Source of the DNA: Oceanospirillum sp048265165
GTDB lineage: Bacteria; Pseudomonadota; Gammaproteobacteria; Pseudomonadales; Halomonadaceae
Assembly: GCF_048265165.1 (NCBI RefSeq)
Contig: NZ_JBLXCD010000001.1
Coordinates: forward strand, 372,001-436,000
Reading direction: 5' to 3'
DNA length: 64,000 nt
The position numbers and the translations under genes were made by a program. Every line of letters begins with the position of its first letter. Position 1 is the first letter of the stretch. The notes under the pieces are model-generated. The model searched no databases and was not told the DNA's origin. It worked only from the letters and a program-made list of their open reading frames with translations. Shown here piece by piece: positions 54,354 through 63,402 of this stretch.

Positions 54354-56243
54354 ATGAAAGAGCTCTCTCTTCGGATGAAGATTATTGTGATGGCTACTCT
54401 AGCTGTCTTTATCACGGCGCTCGCACTGACCGGGTTCTCTGCTTTTCGGTTATCAGATATGACACAGTCCAATGTTTCCCAGCGGGTTGATGGTGTCTCA
54501 AATGCTGTAGGTAAAGGCATAGAGCATTGGCTTACAGCCAAGTACCAGCTTTTGAACACCCTTGCCGAGCGCCCTGCAGATCAGGATGCTTTTATTGGTC
54601 AGTTGAATCTGACCCAGGAGTCCGGTGAATTTATTGCAATTTTCGCAGGCCTGACCGATGGCACGCGCATAGGCAGCAATGGTCGTACTTTCTTTGTCAA
54701 TGGTTATGACCCACGTACTCGCCCTTGGTATAAGCAAGCGATGCAAGAAAAAGAGATGGTGCTGATAGGTCCCTACGAAGACAGAACCACCAAAGAGATG
54801 ACATTCACAATCGCGCGCCCTCTCGTTCAGAATGGACAGATAACCGGAGTTATAGGTGCTGACCTGCAGCTCAAACAGCTCTTTGCAGAAATCACATCAT
54901 TCGAGTCAGGTGATAACAGCCAGCTGTTTCTTTTAAACAATGAAGGGCTCATTATTGCACATCAGAATCAGGCCTTTCAGCTGCAACCCATCTCCCACCT
55001 GTACCCTAATCTCAGCGAACAGGTCAATCAGAGCCTGACCAGTAACCAACCACTGACAGAAGTGGAAACTGCAGGCGGTAAAAAGTTGGTGCGGATTGTA
55101 GGCATTCCTGACTCATCATGGCTATTGGGTGTTGAAGTTGATAATGCCACAGAAATGCGCCCCTTCACTGAAACACTGAGCATTCAAATCATCATAAGCC
55201 TATCAATTTTCCTATTGGTGATGTTGTCCGTTGCCTTCATGGTAAAAATACTGCTAAAAGACCTCCACCGTGTTGGCGCGGCCCTTGGCAATATCGCCAA
55301 AGGCGAAGGTGATTTAACGCAGCGTATTCGTAGCCACAGCCATGATGAAGTGGGAAAACTTGCTGATGATTTCAACCATTTCGTTAAGAGCCTGCATATG
55401 ACCGTGGGCAAACTGGAAGAGACAGCCTGCGACCTCACTAATCAATCCGATATTATTGCGGAAAAAACCAGGCAGAATGGCCAGAAAATCTACCAGCAAC
55501 GCACAGAAACCAGTGCTGTCGCTGAGGCTATCAACCAGCTGGCTCAGTCGACACAGGATATTATTCAACACGTTCATAACGCTAATACCCAGGTCAGCCA
55601 AACACTCACCCTGGGTCAGGATGGTATCCGACAGGTGCTTAAAAGCCAGGATTCGGTTGATGCTCTGGCATCAAAACTCGATAGTGCGGGTGATGTTGTC
55701 ACAAAGCTTAACGAACATGCCCAGGGTATCACCGGCATCCTGAATACCATTGAAGAAATTGCCGAGCAAACTAACCTTCTGGCTCTTAATGCTGCCATTG
55801 AAGCGGCCCGTGCCGGTGAAGCTGGCAGAGGGTTTGCTGTTGTTGCCGATGAAGTCCGTAACCTGTCCCAGAGAACCAGCAGTTCAACCAGTGAAATCCA
55901 GCAAGTAATGGAGTCTGTTCAACAATCCGCTGTAGAAGCGACCCGGCTCATGCAGGATAGCAGCGTTCTGGCTAAGAAAAGCGTGGATGACGCAGGCCTG
56001 GCCAAGGAAATGCTCACCAGGATACTTGAGGCTGTTGAGGAGATCAGTCACGTGGCTTCCCATATCAGCAGCGCAACAGAACAACAAGCAGCGCTCAGTG
56101 AAGAGATTCACAGCAACACGGATGTCATTCGAAGTGTAGCAGATGACCTTGCGCTGGATGCAGATGAAAGTGAGCGGCAAGTAAAAGAGCTATCAAGCCT
56201 GGCGTCCGACCTGAAAAAAGAGTCCAGTCGTTTCGTAGTCTGA
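54354..56243 (+). CDS. Methyl-accepting chemotaxis protein (dCache-type)
   Basis: A 629-aa chemoreceptor. Transmembrane helix 1 is near residues 8-28, a double-Cache-like periplasmic sensor covers about 35-270 (including the Cache motif DPRTRPWYKQA near 120), transmembrane helix 2 near 278-300, then HAMP and the signalling coiled coil with the hairpin EQTNLLALNAAIEAARAGEAG near 470-490. AAGGA precedes the ATG. Its place right after the paa ligase suggests taxis to an aromatic acid or a related compound, but this is only positional. It lacks a C-terminal NWETF-like CheR tether, so it probably relies on other receptors for efficient methylation. Confidence 0.9.
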   Translation: MKELSLRMKIIVMATLAVFITALALTGFSAFRLSDMTQSNVSQRVDGVSNAVGKGIEHWLTAKYQLLNTLAERPADQDAFIGQLNLTQESGEFIAIFAGLTDGTRIGSNGRTFFVNGYDPRTRPWYKQAMQEKEMVLIGPYEDRTTKEMTFTIARPLVQNGQITGVIGADLQLKQLFAEITSFESGDNSQLFLLNNEGLIIAHQNQAFQLQPISHLYPNLSEQVNQSLTSNQPLTEVETAGGKKLVRIVGIPDSSWLLGVEVDNATEMRPFTETLSIQIIISLSIFLLVMLSVAFMVKILLKDLHRVGAALGNIAKGEGDLTQRIRSHSHDEVGKLADDFNHFVKSLHMTVGKLEETACDLTNQSDIIAEKTRQNGQKIYQQRTETSAVAEAINQLAQSTQDIIQHVHNANTQVSQTLTLGQDGIRQVLKSQDSVDALASKLDSAGDVVTKLNEHAQGITGILNTIEEIAEQTNLLALNAAIEAARAGEAGRGFAVVADEVRNLSQRTSSSTSEIQQVMESVQQSAVEATRLMQDSSVLAKKSVDDAGLAKEMLTRILEAVEEISHVASHISSATEQQAALSEEIHSNTDVIRSVADDLALDADESERQVKELSSLASDLKKESSRFVV

Positions 56244-56407
56244 CACTTTAATTTACGTTAAGCTGAGTTAAGCTATCGCAAGCCAGTTCAGGGCACTGTA
56301 CTTTACTATAAACATTAAGTTACAAAAAAATCTGAAGATCGCTTCAGGTTTTCCCTGAATGGCCGCTATTATAAAGACATACATGTAAATCCAGAGGGAT
56401 TATTTAG

Positions 56408-56611
56408 ATGGATATTTCAAGCAGTACAGCAGCCTTTGCAAGCAACGCAGCAAAACAGGATACCCTTTTAAGTGCACAGGTTTCACTGGCAGGCATGGCT
56501 AAAGACCAGGGCAAGGTCATCATGGACACCCTACTGAGTTCCATCAGTACTGTTCAGCCTGCAGCATCTGTGGAGCCTCATCTTGGCAACAAAGTTGATG
56601 TCAGCGCGTAG
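56408..56611 (+). CDS. YjfB-family putative motility protein
   Basis: A 67-aa protein with a Ser/Ala-rich N-terminus (MDISSSTAAFASNAAKQD), a short helix (VSLAGMAKDQGKVIMDTLLSSI) and the C-terminal LGNKVDVSA end that is characteristic of the YjfB_motility family. The family's role is unproven, though members sit near motility genes. The ATG follows GAGGGA. It lies between two chemoreceptor genes, has a good terminator right after it, and is probably its own transcript. Confidence 0.75.
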   Translation: MDISSSTAAFASNAAKQDTLLSAQVSLAGMAKDQGKVIMDTLLSSISTVQPAASVEPHLGNKVDVSA

Positions 56612-56636
56612 AGCATCTACTTCGAACGTTTTTATT

Positions 56637-56663
56637 AAAAGGAAGTGAAAGCTTCCTTTTTTT
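56637..56663 (+). terminator. Terminator after the YjfB-family gene
   Basis: Arms AAAAGGAAG and CTTCCTTTT with a 6-base loop, then TTT (total seven T). Confidence 0.85.
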
Positions 56664-56829
56664 ACGCCTGCTATTAACAGATCTGCTAATTAATGGTTTT
56701 ATTAATTTCAAACAAACTGCATAAGCATAACTTAATGAATTGCCTTCTTTAAGGTTGAGAGGATATGATCTGTCTGAACGTACAAACGGCTTATTTATCA
56801 GGCCAGTATTTGTTTAGCTAGGAGGCGTT

Positions 56830-58875
56830 ATGTCAGAGTTTGATTCAGGGCCGATTAACACACCGGATACCGGTGATACCATGGTATCCATCACCGATCT
56901 GGAAGGAAAAATCACTTATGTGAACCGGGTGTTTATGCGTGTGTCCGGGTATCATGAAAAGCAACTCATTGGATTCAACCATAGCCTTGTACGTCATCAT
57001 ACAATGCCGCGTTGCGTATGGCATCGCGTCTGGAAGCGCCTTGAAAAAGATGATGAAGCCTTTATTCTAGTCAAAAACTCCAGTGCTGCTGGCAAAGAAT
57101 ACTGGAGTTTTTCAGCCCTGTATCCAAACTATGATGCCCAAGGGAAAAAAGTTGGCTATTGCGCAGTTCACTACCCTGCATCCGAATCCATGATACGACT
57201 TATTGAACCTATTTATGCCGAGGTTCTTGAAGCTGAAAGCAGAGACTTCAATAACGGACTTGATTGCCTTGAGCAACTCTTACAGGAAGCTGGCCATGAT
57301 AGTTACAGTGATTACCTGCTGGAAGCGCACTATAAAGAAGCTCCTGCGGAGCCTTCCGGAAAATCTGGTTACCAGTCAACCTATGCCCGCCAAACATCAA
57401 GCAACAGCGCTGCCTTGCCTTTTCTCAATACACAGATCAATATTGCTCAGGGAGTTCACCTTGGACTGGCGACCTTGGTTACTGCTGCCGGCCAGTATTT
57501 CTACTCTGCCAGTCTATGGTTTCTTCTTTATCCTCTGATCGTATTCGCTGTAATCATATATATTCGCCGTATTGTGCTTCGGGCTCTTAAAGTTTTGCAT
57601 AGAGTGCATCACACAATTAAACGCAGCAAAATGGGCGAATTTCACCATAGAGTCAATGATATTTCCGGGCTTGGTGAGGTCGGCCAGGTTGCCTGGGAGA
57701 TGAATGAACTTCTGGATCAGATGCAGAGTTTCTATCTCGAAGCAGACAGTGCTTTTCAGGATGTATCCGAAGGTCAGGAACACAGATATGCTATCAGCAC
57801 AGCTGTTTCTGGTGCACCATACCGCTCACTTGAACAGTTAAATACCGGTCTAGACGCCATCCGTCAGGTGCGCACGATACGCTCCCGTAATGAACTGATG
57901 TCAAAACTTAATGAAGTCAATGTGAATTGCCTGGTACCAAACCTGTCAACGATCCAAACCGACTTGTCAGCCGTTATTGAGGAGATTCGCGTTGCACTCA
58001 ATACCTCCACTGAAAATCGCCAGGATGTTGAAGCCTCTGAGCGTGTGATTGAGACTATGCTTCATCAGCTTTCAAATATAACAGGTGTATTGAGCAATAT
58101 TCAGGACTTAGTGATTCAGCTGGACCAGGATGGTAGCCGCGTGGTTGAAGCACTGACATTGATCTCTGATATTTCCGAGCAAACGAACCTGCTGGCACTG
58201 AACGCATCTATTGAAGCGGCCCGGGCCGGAGAACATGGCAGAGGCTTTGCTGTCGTTGCAGATGAAGTGCGAACCCTCGCAGGTCGCTCGAAGGACGCTG
58301 CAGAAAATATCAGCCGGATTATCGATACGTTCTCAGAGCGCTCTAAACAGATGCGCACCGCATCGGAGCAAGCAGGTGGAGAAGCCGAAGCTCTGAACCG
58401 GGACATTGGAGGTTTTCATGAAACCTTCACCCGACTGGCAACTTCTGCCATAGATACTAACAAACGCTTAGCCCACGCCAGTGATAAAAACTTCACCATT
58501 CTGGCAAAAGTCGATCATATCGTTTACAAGCAGCGAACCTATCTTGGAATCCAGGATACTCAGGAGCATACAGAAGCAATCAATGCGGTTAGCGTTGATC
58601 ATCATAACTGCCGTCTCGGCAAATGGTATGATGAGGGTATAGGTTACGAACAGTTCCGACACCTGAGCAGCTTCAAAAGGCTTCAGGAACCTCATGAAGC
58701 GGTTCATAAGTGCGCCCAATTCGCGGTCGAACTCGCATCCAATAACTGGATGAGCAATCAGGATATCCGTGATGAAATTGTTGCTGCAGTTAATCGTGCA
58801 GAAAGTGCCAGCAACGAGGTTATGTCTCTGCTTGATGCTATGGTTGAAGAGAAGCACCACAGTATTTACAGTTAA
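56830..58875 (+). CDS. Aer-like chemoreceptor with PAS, membrane anchor and CZB domain
   Basis: A 681-aa chemoreceptor. An N-terminal PAS domain (about residues 15-120, MVSITDLEGKITYVNRVF) is followed by a hairpin of membrane helices (near 218-245, WFLLYPLIVFAVIIYI), a HAMP-like region, the signalling coiled coil with EQTNLLALNASIEAARAGEHG near 458-478, and a C-terminal CZB domain whose zinc motif is VDHHNCRLGKWYDEG near 591 with PHEAVHKC later. PAS-membrane-signalling order is that of the Aer redox receptor. CZB domains bind zinc and sense chlorine or oxidant species. It lies just before paaX. Confidence 0.9.
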   Translation: MSEFDSGPINTPDTGDTMVSITDLEGKITYVNRVFMRVSGYHEKQLIGFNHSLVRHHTMPRCVWHRVWKRLEKDDEAFILVKNSSAAGKEYWSFSALYPNYDAQGKKVGYCAVHYPASESMIRLIEPIYAEVLEAESRDFNNGLDCLEQLLQEAGHDSYSDYLLEAHYKEAPAEPSGKSGYQSTYARQTSSNSAALPFLNTQINIAQGVHLGLATLVTAAGQYFYSASLWFLLYPLIVFAVIIYIRRIVLRALKVLHRVHHTIKRSKMGEFHHRVNDISGLGEVGQVAWEMNELLDQMQSFYLEADSAFQDVSEGQEHRYAISTAVSGAPYRSLEQLNTGLDAIRQVRTIRSRNELMSKLNEVNVNCLVPNLSTIQTDLSAVIEEIRVALNTSTENRQDVEASERVIETMLHQLSNITGVLSNIQDLVIQLDQDGSRVVEALTLISDISEQTNLLALNASIEAARAGEHGRGFAVVADEVRTLAGRSKDAAENISRIIDTFSERSKQMRTASEQAGGEAEALNRDIGGFHETFTRLATSAIDTNKRLAHASDKNFTILAKVDHIVYKQRTYLGIQDTQEHTEAINAVSVDHHNCRLGKWYDEGIGYEQFRHLSSFKRLQEPHEAVHKCAQFAVELASNNWMSNQDIRDEIVAAVNRAESASNEVMSLLDAMVEEKHHSIYS

Positions 58876-58988
58876 CGAATAAGCCTGATGGACTGAGCAG
58901 AGATAAGAGGCCACACCTTGCCTGGCTGCATTCGCCTCCGTACAATCTGGGTACATCTCAACTTAAAAGCGATATAAAACAGAACATT

Positions 58989-59915
58989 ATGTCCAAAAAC
59001 CGTGCAGTCAGTCAGCTTGTCGAAGAGTTCTGCCAGCAACGTCCAATCCGCGCAGGATCCCTGATCATTACCGTTTATGGCGACTCTATAGCGCCAAGAG
59101 GAGGCACCGTCTGGCTTGGTAGCCTGATTAACAGCCTTGAACCCCTGGGGTTGAATCAACGCCTGGTCAGAACCTCCGTATTCCGCCTGGCTAAAGAGGA
59201 GTGGCTTACCGCTGAGCAGATTGGCCGCCGAAGTTACTATAGCCTGACGGCATCAGGTCGCCGCCGTTTTGAGAAAGCCTTCAAGCGTGTTTATGCTCCG
59301 GTCCTACCAGATTGGGATGGCCAGTGGTGCCTGGTGATTACCAGTCAGCTTGATCAGGATTTACGAAAAAATGTCAAAGAGGAATTGGGCTGGCTTGGCT
59401 TTGGCCCAATTGCACCGGGCATTATGGCACATCCCATGGCGGATATGTCCGAACTGCAATCAAGTCTGAAAGATCTGGGCGCACTGGATGATGCCATTAT
59501 TTTTCAGACCCATAAGCAGGATGTGATCAATGGTCGCCCTCTTCGCCTGCTTGTGCGTGATTGCTGGAATCTTGACGAGTTGTCTGAAAGCTACCGGCAG
59601 TTTCTGAATAAATTCCGCCCGATCTGGAATGAGTTAAAAAATGAGGACAAGCTTGATCCCGAAGATTGCTTCCTTATCCGCACACTGCTTATCCATGAAT
59701 ACCGCAGGGTTCTGCTGCGCGACCCCCAACTTCCGGAAGAGCTTCTGCCGAACGACTGGGAGGGAACTGCCGCTCGCCTTCTCTGTCGCAATCTCTATCG
59801 TTTAGTTACTGAAAAAACCGAGCACCACCTTAGTCAGATACTGGAGACCGCAGAAGGTCCTCTGCCTGATGCCTCCCCGGCTTTCTATAAACGCTTTGGT
59901 GGCCTGAGTATCTGA
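58989..59915 (+). CDS. paaX: Phenylacetic acid catabolism repressor PaaX
   Basis: A 308-aa transcriptional repressor of the PaaX family. The N-terminal winged helix covers residues about 10-95 (GSLIITVYGDSIAPRGGTVWLGSL, then RTSVFRLAKEEWL and GRRSYYSLTASGRRRF), and the central and C-terminal domains are typical (WDGQWCLVIT, GFGPIAPGIMAHP, LLIHEYRRVLLRDPQLPEELLPNDW). PaaX binds paa promoters and is released by phenylacetyl-CoA. Here it is not next to paaY, as it is in E. coli, but 5 kb away from paaK. The FAD reductase gene follows 21 bases later. Confidence 0.95.
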   Translation: MSKNRAVSQLVEEFCQQRPIRAGSLIITVYGDSIAPRGGTVWLGSLINSLEPLGLNQRLVRTSVFRLAKEEWLTAEQIGRRSYYSLTASGRRRFEKAFKRVYAPVLPDWDGQWCLVITSQLDQDLRKNVKEELGWLGFGPIAPGIMAHPMADMSELQSSLKDLGALDDAIIFQTHKQDVINGRPLRLLVRDCWNLDELSESYRQFLNKFRPIWNELKNEDKLDPEDCFLIRTLLIHEYRRVLLRDPQLPEELLPNDWEGTAARLLCRNLYRLVTEKTEHHLSQILETAEGPLPDASPAFYKRFGGLSI

Positions 59916-59936
59916 GCTCTCAGTCCAAGGATTTTT

Positions 59937-61244
59937 ATGTCATTACAGATTGCTATTGTTGGTAGCGGACCCGCTGGTTGCTTCATGGCTGAGCTGCTCA
60001 GTCGTAAAATAGATGACTGTCAGATCGACATCATCGAACGCCTTCCATCACTGTTTGGCCTTGTTCGAGCAGGTGTTGCACCGGACCATCAGGGTACAAA
60101 AAATGTCACTCGCCAGTTCGAGCGCACTCTGGAAAAGCCAAATATCCGGGTTCTGGCAAACCTCACCGTTGGTAAGGATATAAGCTACGAAACACTTAAA
60201 CAGTTTTACGATCTGATTATTTTTGCGACCGGAGCATCCCGGGACAGGACATTGGATATTGCCGGAGAAGAACTATCAGGGATCTATGGTTCCAGCCATT
60301 TTGTGGGTTGGTACAACGGCCATCCAGATAGCCACCAGCCCCCCCCAACACTATTAGGGCCATCAGTTGCGATTATCGGACACGGTAATGTTGCCCTTGA
60401 TATTGCAAGGCTTTTAGCAAAAACACCTGAAGAGAAAGTAAATACAGACATCTGCCAATCCGCAATGGAAGCGATAAATCAAAGTGATATTCGGGATATC
60501 TTCCTGATTGGCCGAGGCTCGCCTGAACAGGCAAAATTCACACCGCCGGAACTTGCTGAACTTAAAGATCTGTCAAATGCAATCCCTCTGATCGAAAGCT
60601 GTGACATACCTGAATCACCCTCGGCCGACCTGGAACAGAGGGAGGCCCGTGCCAAACAGATGAACCTTGATCTGTTCAGGGAGTTTACCCAAAATGTAAC
60701 ACCTGACTTATCGGAAAAAACCAGAATTCACTTTCTGTTTAATCTGAGTCCATTAAGCATTCAGGGTGTAGGCGGCAAGGTGTCTTGTCTCAATCTAAAA
60801 CAGACGTCCCCAGGTAAGTCGGAGAAAAACCTGTCTGTTCCAGTCAACACTTTGATCAGTGCCATCGGCTATCGCAGCGACCCGATCACAGGCGTTCCTT
60901 TTGATGACAGCAACGGCCGCCTGATTCACGAGTCTGGACTGGTTGAAAACGGTGTTTATGTCACGGGCTGGTGCCGCCGGGGACCAACAGGTGTTATTCC
61001 GACGAATCGCGCTGACGCCCTTGAGATCAGCAAGCGCATCCTCAATGATCTGGATAATGGCGTTATTCCGTCAGGCAAGCCAGGACGAAAAGCGATGGAT
61101 CAGTTTATTAAGGATCATCAGCTTCAGGTACTGAGTTATGCTGACTGGAAAATAATCGACAATGCCGAGCAGTCAGCAGCACAGGGTGAAAAGCCACGCG
61201 AGAAATTCATCTCAACCGCAGACATGATTAGTCTTGTCCGCTAG
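59937..61244 (+). CDS. Adrenodoxin-reductase-like FAD/NADP oxidoreductase
   Basis: A 435-aa flavoprotein resembling adrenodoxin/ferredoxin NADP+ reductase (FprA type). FAD motif GSGPAGCFMAELL at residues 9-21, HQGTKNVTRQFE near 50, the NADP motif GHGNVALDIARLLA near 148 and RRGPTGVIPTNRADA near 344 near the C-terminus. It probably passes electrons from NADPH to a ferredoxin. The ATG follows AAGGA at 5 bases, 21 bases after paaX, so the two form a unit. A redox partner for an oxygenase, such as a PaaE-like need elsewhere, is possible but not shown. Confidence 0.87.
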   Translation: MSLQIAIVGSGPAGCFMAELLSRKIDDCQIDIIERLPSLFGLVRAGVAPDHQGTKNVTRQFERTLEKPNIRVLANLTVGKDISYETLKQFYDLIIFATGASRDRTLDIAGEELSGIYGSSHFVGWYNGHPDSHQPPPTLLGPSVAIIGHGNVALDIARLLAKTPEEKVNTDICQSAMEAINQSDIRDIFLIGRGSPEQAKFTPPELAELKDLSNAIPLIESCDIPESPSADLEQREARAKQMNLDLFREFTQNVTPDLSEKTRIHFLFNLSPLSIQGVGGKVSCLNLKQTSPGKSEKNLSVPVNTLISAIGYRSDPITGVPFDDSNGRLIHESGLVENGVYVTGWCRRGPTGVIPTNRADALEISKRILNDLDNGVIPSGKPGRKAMDQFIKDHQLQVLSYADWKIIDNAEQSAAQGEKPREKFISTADMISLVR

Positions 61245-61452
61245 ACCGGCTTATTATCCAGCCAGGACTAAAGAGGAGCAGCCTCACTACTGCAGCTAGT
61301 ATGCTCTTCAGTCAACACCGTCTTCTGGCCTGATGATTTGTCCATCTTAAAGACGACCTCTTGTTTTGAGCAACTTTTAATTACGGATAACAGGCTACAG
61401 GCATTGCAGCCGGATAATATAAAATCACTTCACATTCATCAGGTTACTCTTC
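61245..61452. other. Intergenic region upstream of the DUF2889 gene
   Basis: About 210 bases with no gene, no clear terminator for the reductase gene and no repeat that I could see. It probably holds the promoter of the DUF2889 gene. Confidence 0.4.
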
Positions 61453-62034
61453 ATGCCTCTCTCAACTGCTACTCGCCGCCAACTGATCCATACCCGAACC
61501 GTAACCTGTAATGCTTTTAAGCGTGATGATGGTCTCTGGGATATCGAAGGCCATATGACAGATATCAAAACGCTGCCGATCCCTAACGAAGACCGAGGGG
61601 GCAGCATCCCTCCGGGAGAGCCCCTACATGAGATGTGGCTACGCCTGACGCTGGACACTCAACTCACCATCCATAATGCTGAAGCCAGCACGGAACATGC
61701 CCCCTTTTTAATCTGCCCCAACATAACCGGAGCTTATAACGCACTGAAAGGCTTGAATATCGGCCCAGGCTGGACTAAGAAAGTCAGAGCCTTACTGGGC
61801 AAAGCCGGTGGCTGTACCCATCACACGGAACTATTGGGCCCTATGGCCACAACCGCATTTCAGGCACTCTATGAAGAGCTGAAAAAACAGGAACAGCAAA
61901 GCAATCAACCACCAGCCATCATCAATACCTGCCACGCTCTGGCACAGAACAGCCCGGTAACGCAGCGCCTTTGGCCTGACCACTATCAGGCAGATAACGA
62001 CCAGCCTGAGTCAGATGAAGAAACCAGTGTCTAA
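61453..62034 (+). CDS. DUF2889 domain protein
   Basis: A 193-aa soluble protein. The N-terminal block RRQLIHTRTVTCNAFKRDDG and the WDIEGHMTDIKT and HEMWLRLTLD segments match the DUF2889 family, known mainly from proteobacteria and often near acyl-CoA or aromatic catabolism genes. The C-terminus (QADNDQPESDEETSV) is acidic and disordered. No signal peptide or catalytic motif that I can name. Function unknown. It is followed 100 bases later by the thiolase-like gene, and may belong to the same acid-degradation set. Confidence 0.8.
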   Translation: MPLSTATRRQLIHTRTVTCNAFKRDDGLWDIEGHMTDIKTLPIPNEDRGGSIPPGEPLHEMWLRLTLDTQLTIHNAEASTEHAPFLICPNITGAYNALKGLNIGPGWTKKVRALLGKAGGCTHHTELLGPMATTAFQALYEELKKQEQQSNQPPAIINTCHALAQNSPVTQRLWPDHYQADNDQPESDEETSV

Positions 62035-62134
62035 ATTATTCTCACAATACTAAGCCACGGCACAGGTATTCTCAGGCAAAGCAGAATAGACTGTCTGCCA
62101 GTAGCTATCTATAACAAAAACAACGGAGTTCACT

Positions 62135-63163
62135 ATGGCCGACAGTATTATTATTGCAGCTGCCCGCTCATTGAATCAGCAAGGCGACCTGCAAGCCGTA
62201 ACCCGATTGATTCAGGATGCCAAATCCCTGGGCAAACGCTGCATAACGCTTACCATTGATAGTCTTAAAATACCCTGGAACAGCCCCGTTGAGCATCATC
62301 ATTTCCGGAGTGGTTGCGGCCCTCTGGAGGCTTTATCTGTCGCCAATCGACTCATTCAGGACGGAGATGCAGACCTGGTCGCAATCCACGGTAAAGACTT
62401 TATCAAAAGCGATTACTCCCAGGCAGAGCGCCATGAAAAAATGTCGATCTATTCTGAGCTTTCGATGCCAGAAGCCTACACCCTGCTTGCCCGGCACTTT
62501 TGTGAGCAACAAGGGCTCACGCAAGCAGGGTTTATCCGGCTCAGAAATGCTATTTTTGAGAACCTGAAGCAAACGGGAGAACAGCAAAAGCTAAAGCTTC
62601 CTGCTGAGTCCTGGTATCAGCCTCTGACAGAATTATTTCGGGGTGTTGATTGCGCCAATCCCGTGGTCGACTTCGAAGGACTATTGGTCGTCAGCCATCA
62701 GGGTTCAGACCTGCTCCCTCAAATAGAGCCTGTTGCTATTAAGGGTGTTGGTATCGGTATTGCTGAACATGATGGCCCGGAGTATGCCCGTGAGCTGGCC
62801 CATTATCATGCCCTTGAAAAAGCCGTGCATTATGCGGAAATTCAATCCGGCATGAATGTATCGAAACTGTTAAAAAATCCAGAAACGCTAACGGAAGCCT
62901 ATACCTGCTACCCAGTTGTCCCTCTGGCTCTGCTAATGGTTGCCGGTTCTATCCAGTCTGAAGATGCACTCATGCAATGGCTGAACCAGAAGCCACTGAC
63001 CTGTACAGGAGGCATGAATCTGGCACGAGCGCCATGGAACAACCCAGCTCTGAATGGCCTGATTGCTGTCTGCGAATCACTTCAGAACACCAAACAGGAT
63101 GCCTTGGTGCATGGTAACGGTGGCCTAGGCTACAAACAGGGCATCGCCCTACTTGGCCGTTAA
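62135..63163 (+). CDS. Divergent thiolase-like protein
   Basis: A 342-aa protein with a thiolase-like order of elements: SGCGPLEALSVANRLI near residue 58 (acyl-cysteine region), DADLVAIHGKDF, and the C-terminal GGMNLARAPWNNPALNGLI near 297 and VHGNGGLGYKQGIALLGR near 325. In classic thiolases the last blocks are GHPxGASG and CxG; here PWNN and HGNGG stand there, as in a divergent group of acetyl-CoA acetyltransferase-like proteins. The cysteine in SGCGP could still form an acyl enzyme, but the loss of the histidine and C-terminal cysteine makes the reaction uncertain. The ATG follows GGAG. Confidence 0.7.
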   Translation: MADSIIIAAARSLNQQGDLQAVTRLIQDAKSLGKRCITLTIDSLKIPWNSPVEHHHFRSGCGPLEALSVANRLIQDGDADLVAIHGKDFIKSDYSQAERHEKMSIYSELSMPEAYTLLARHFCEQQGLTQAGFIRLRNAIFENLKQTGEQQKLKLPAESWYQPLTELFRGVDCANPVVDFEGLLVVSHQGSDLLPQIEPVAIKGVGIGIAEHDGPEYARELAHYHALEKAVHYAEIQSGMNVSKLLKNPETLTEAYTCYPVVPLALLMVAGSIQSEDALMQWLNQKPLTCTGGMNLARAPWNNPALNGLIAVCESLQNTKQDALVHGNGGLGYKQGIALLGR

Positions 63164-63228
63164 TATATTTTATTACCCACTCCCCTAGTATTATTAATTT
63201 TTACTTATATAAAGCCTCTTCCCTGAAG

Positions 63229-63261
63229 CAACAAACCCACATTATAAATGTGCGTTTGTTG
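63229..63261. repeat. Long inverted repeat before the NapC-type gene
   Basis: CAACAAACCCACATT (63229-63243) and AATGTGCGTTTGTTG (63247-63261) pair over 15 bases with one mismatch and a 3-base loop. The tail (TTTCTG) is short, so it may be a terminator of the thiolase-like gene or a regulator site. Confidence 0.6.
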
Positions 63262-63402
63262 TTTCTGTACAAAATATCAATCAGTATATTAGACGTTACT
63301 ATTTGCTAACAAAAAAGGCATGAGTTAATCCATACTTATAGTGTGCATATAACAATAAGTTAGGCTACCCTTGCAATAAATATCCACACAGGGAGTAGAG
63401 AA

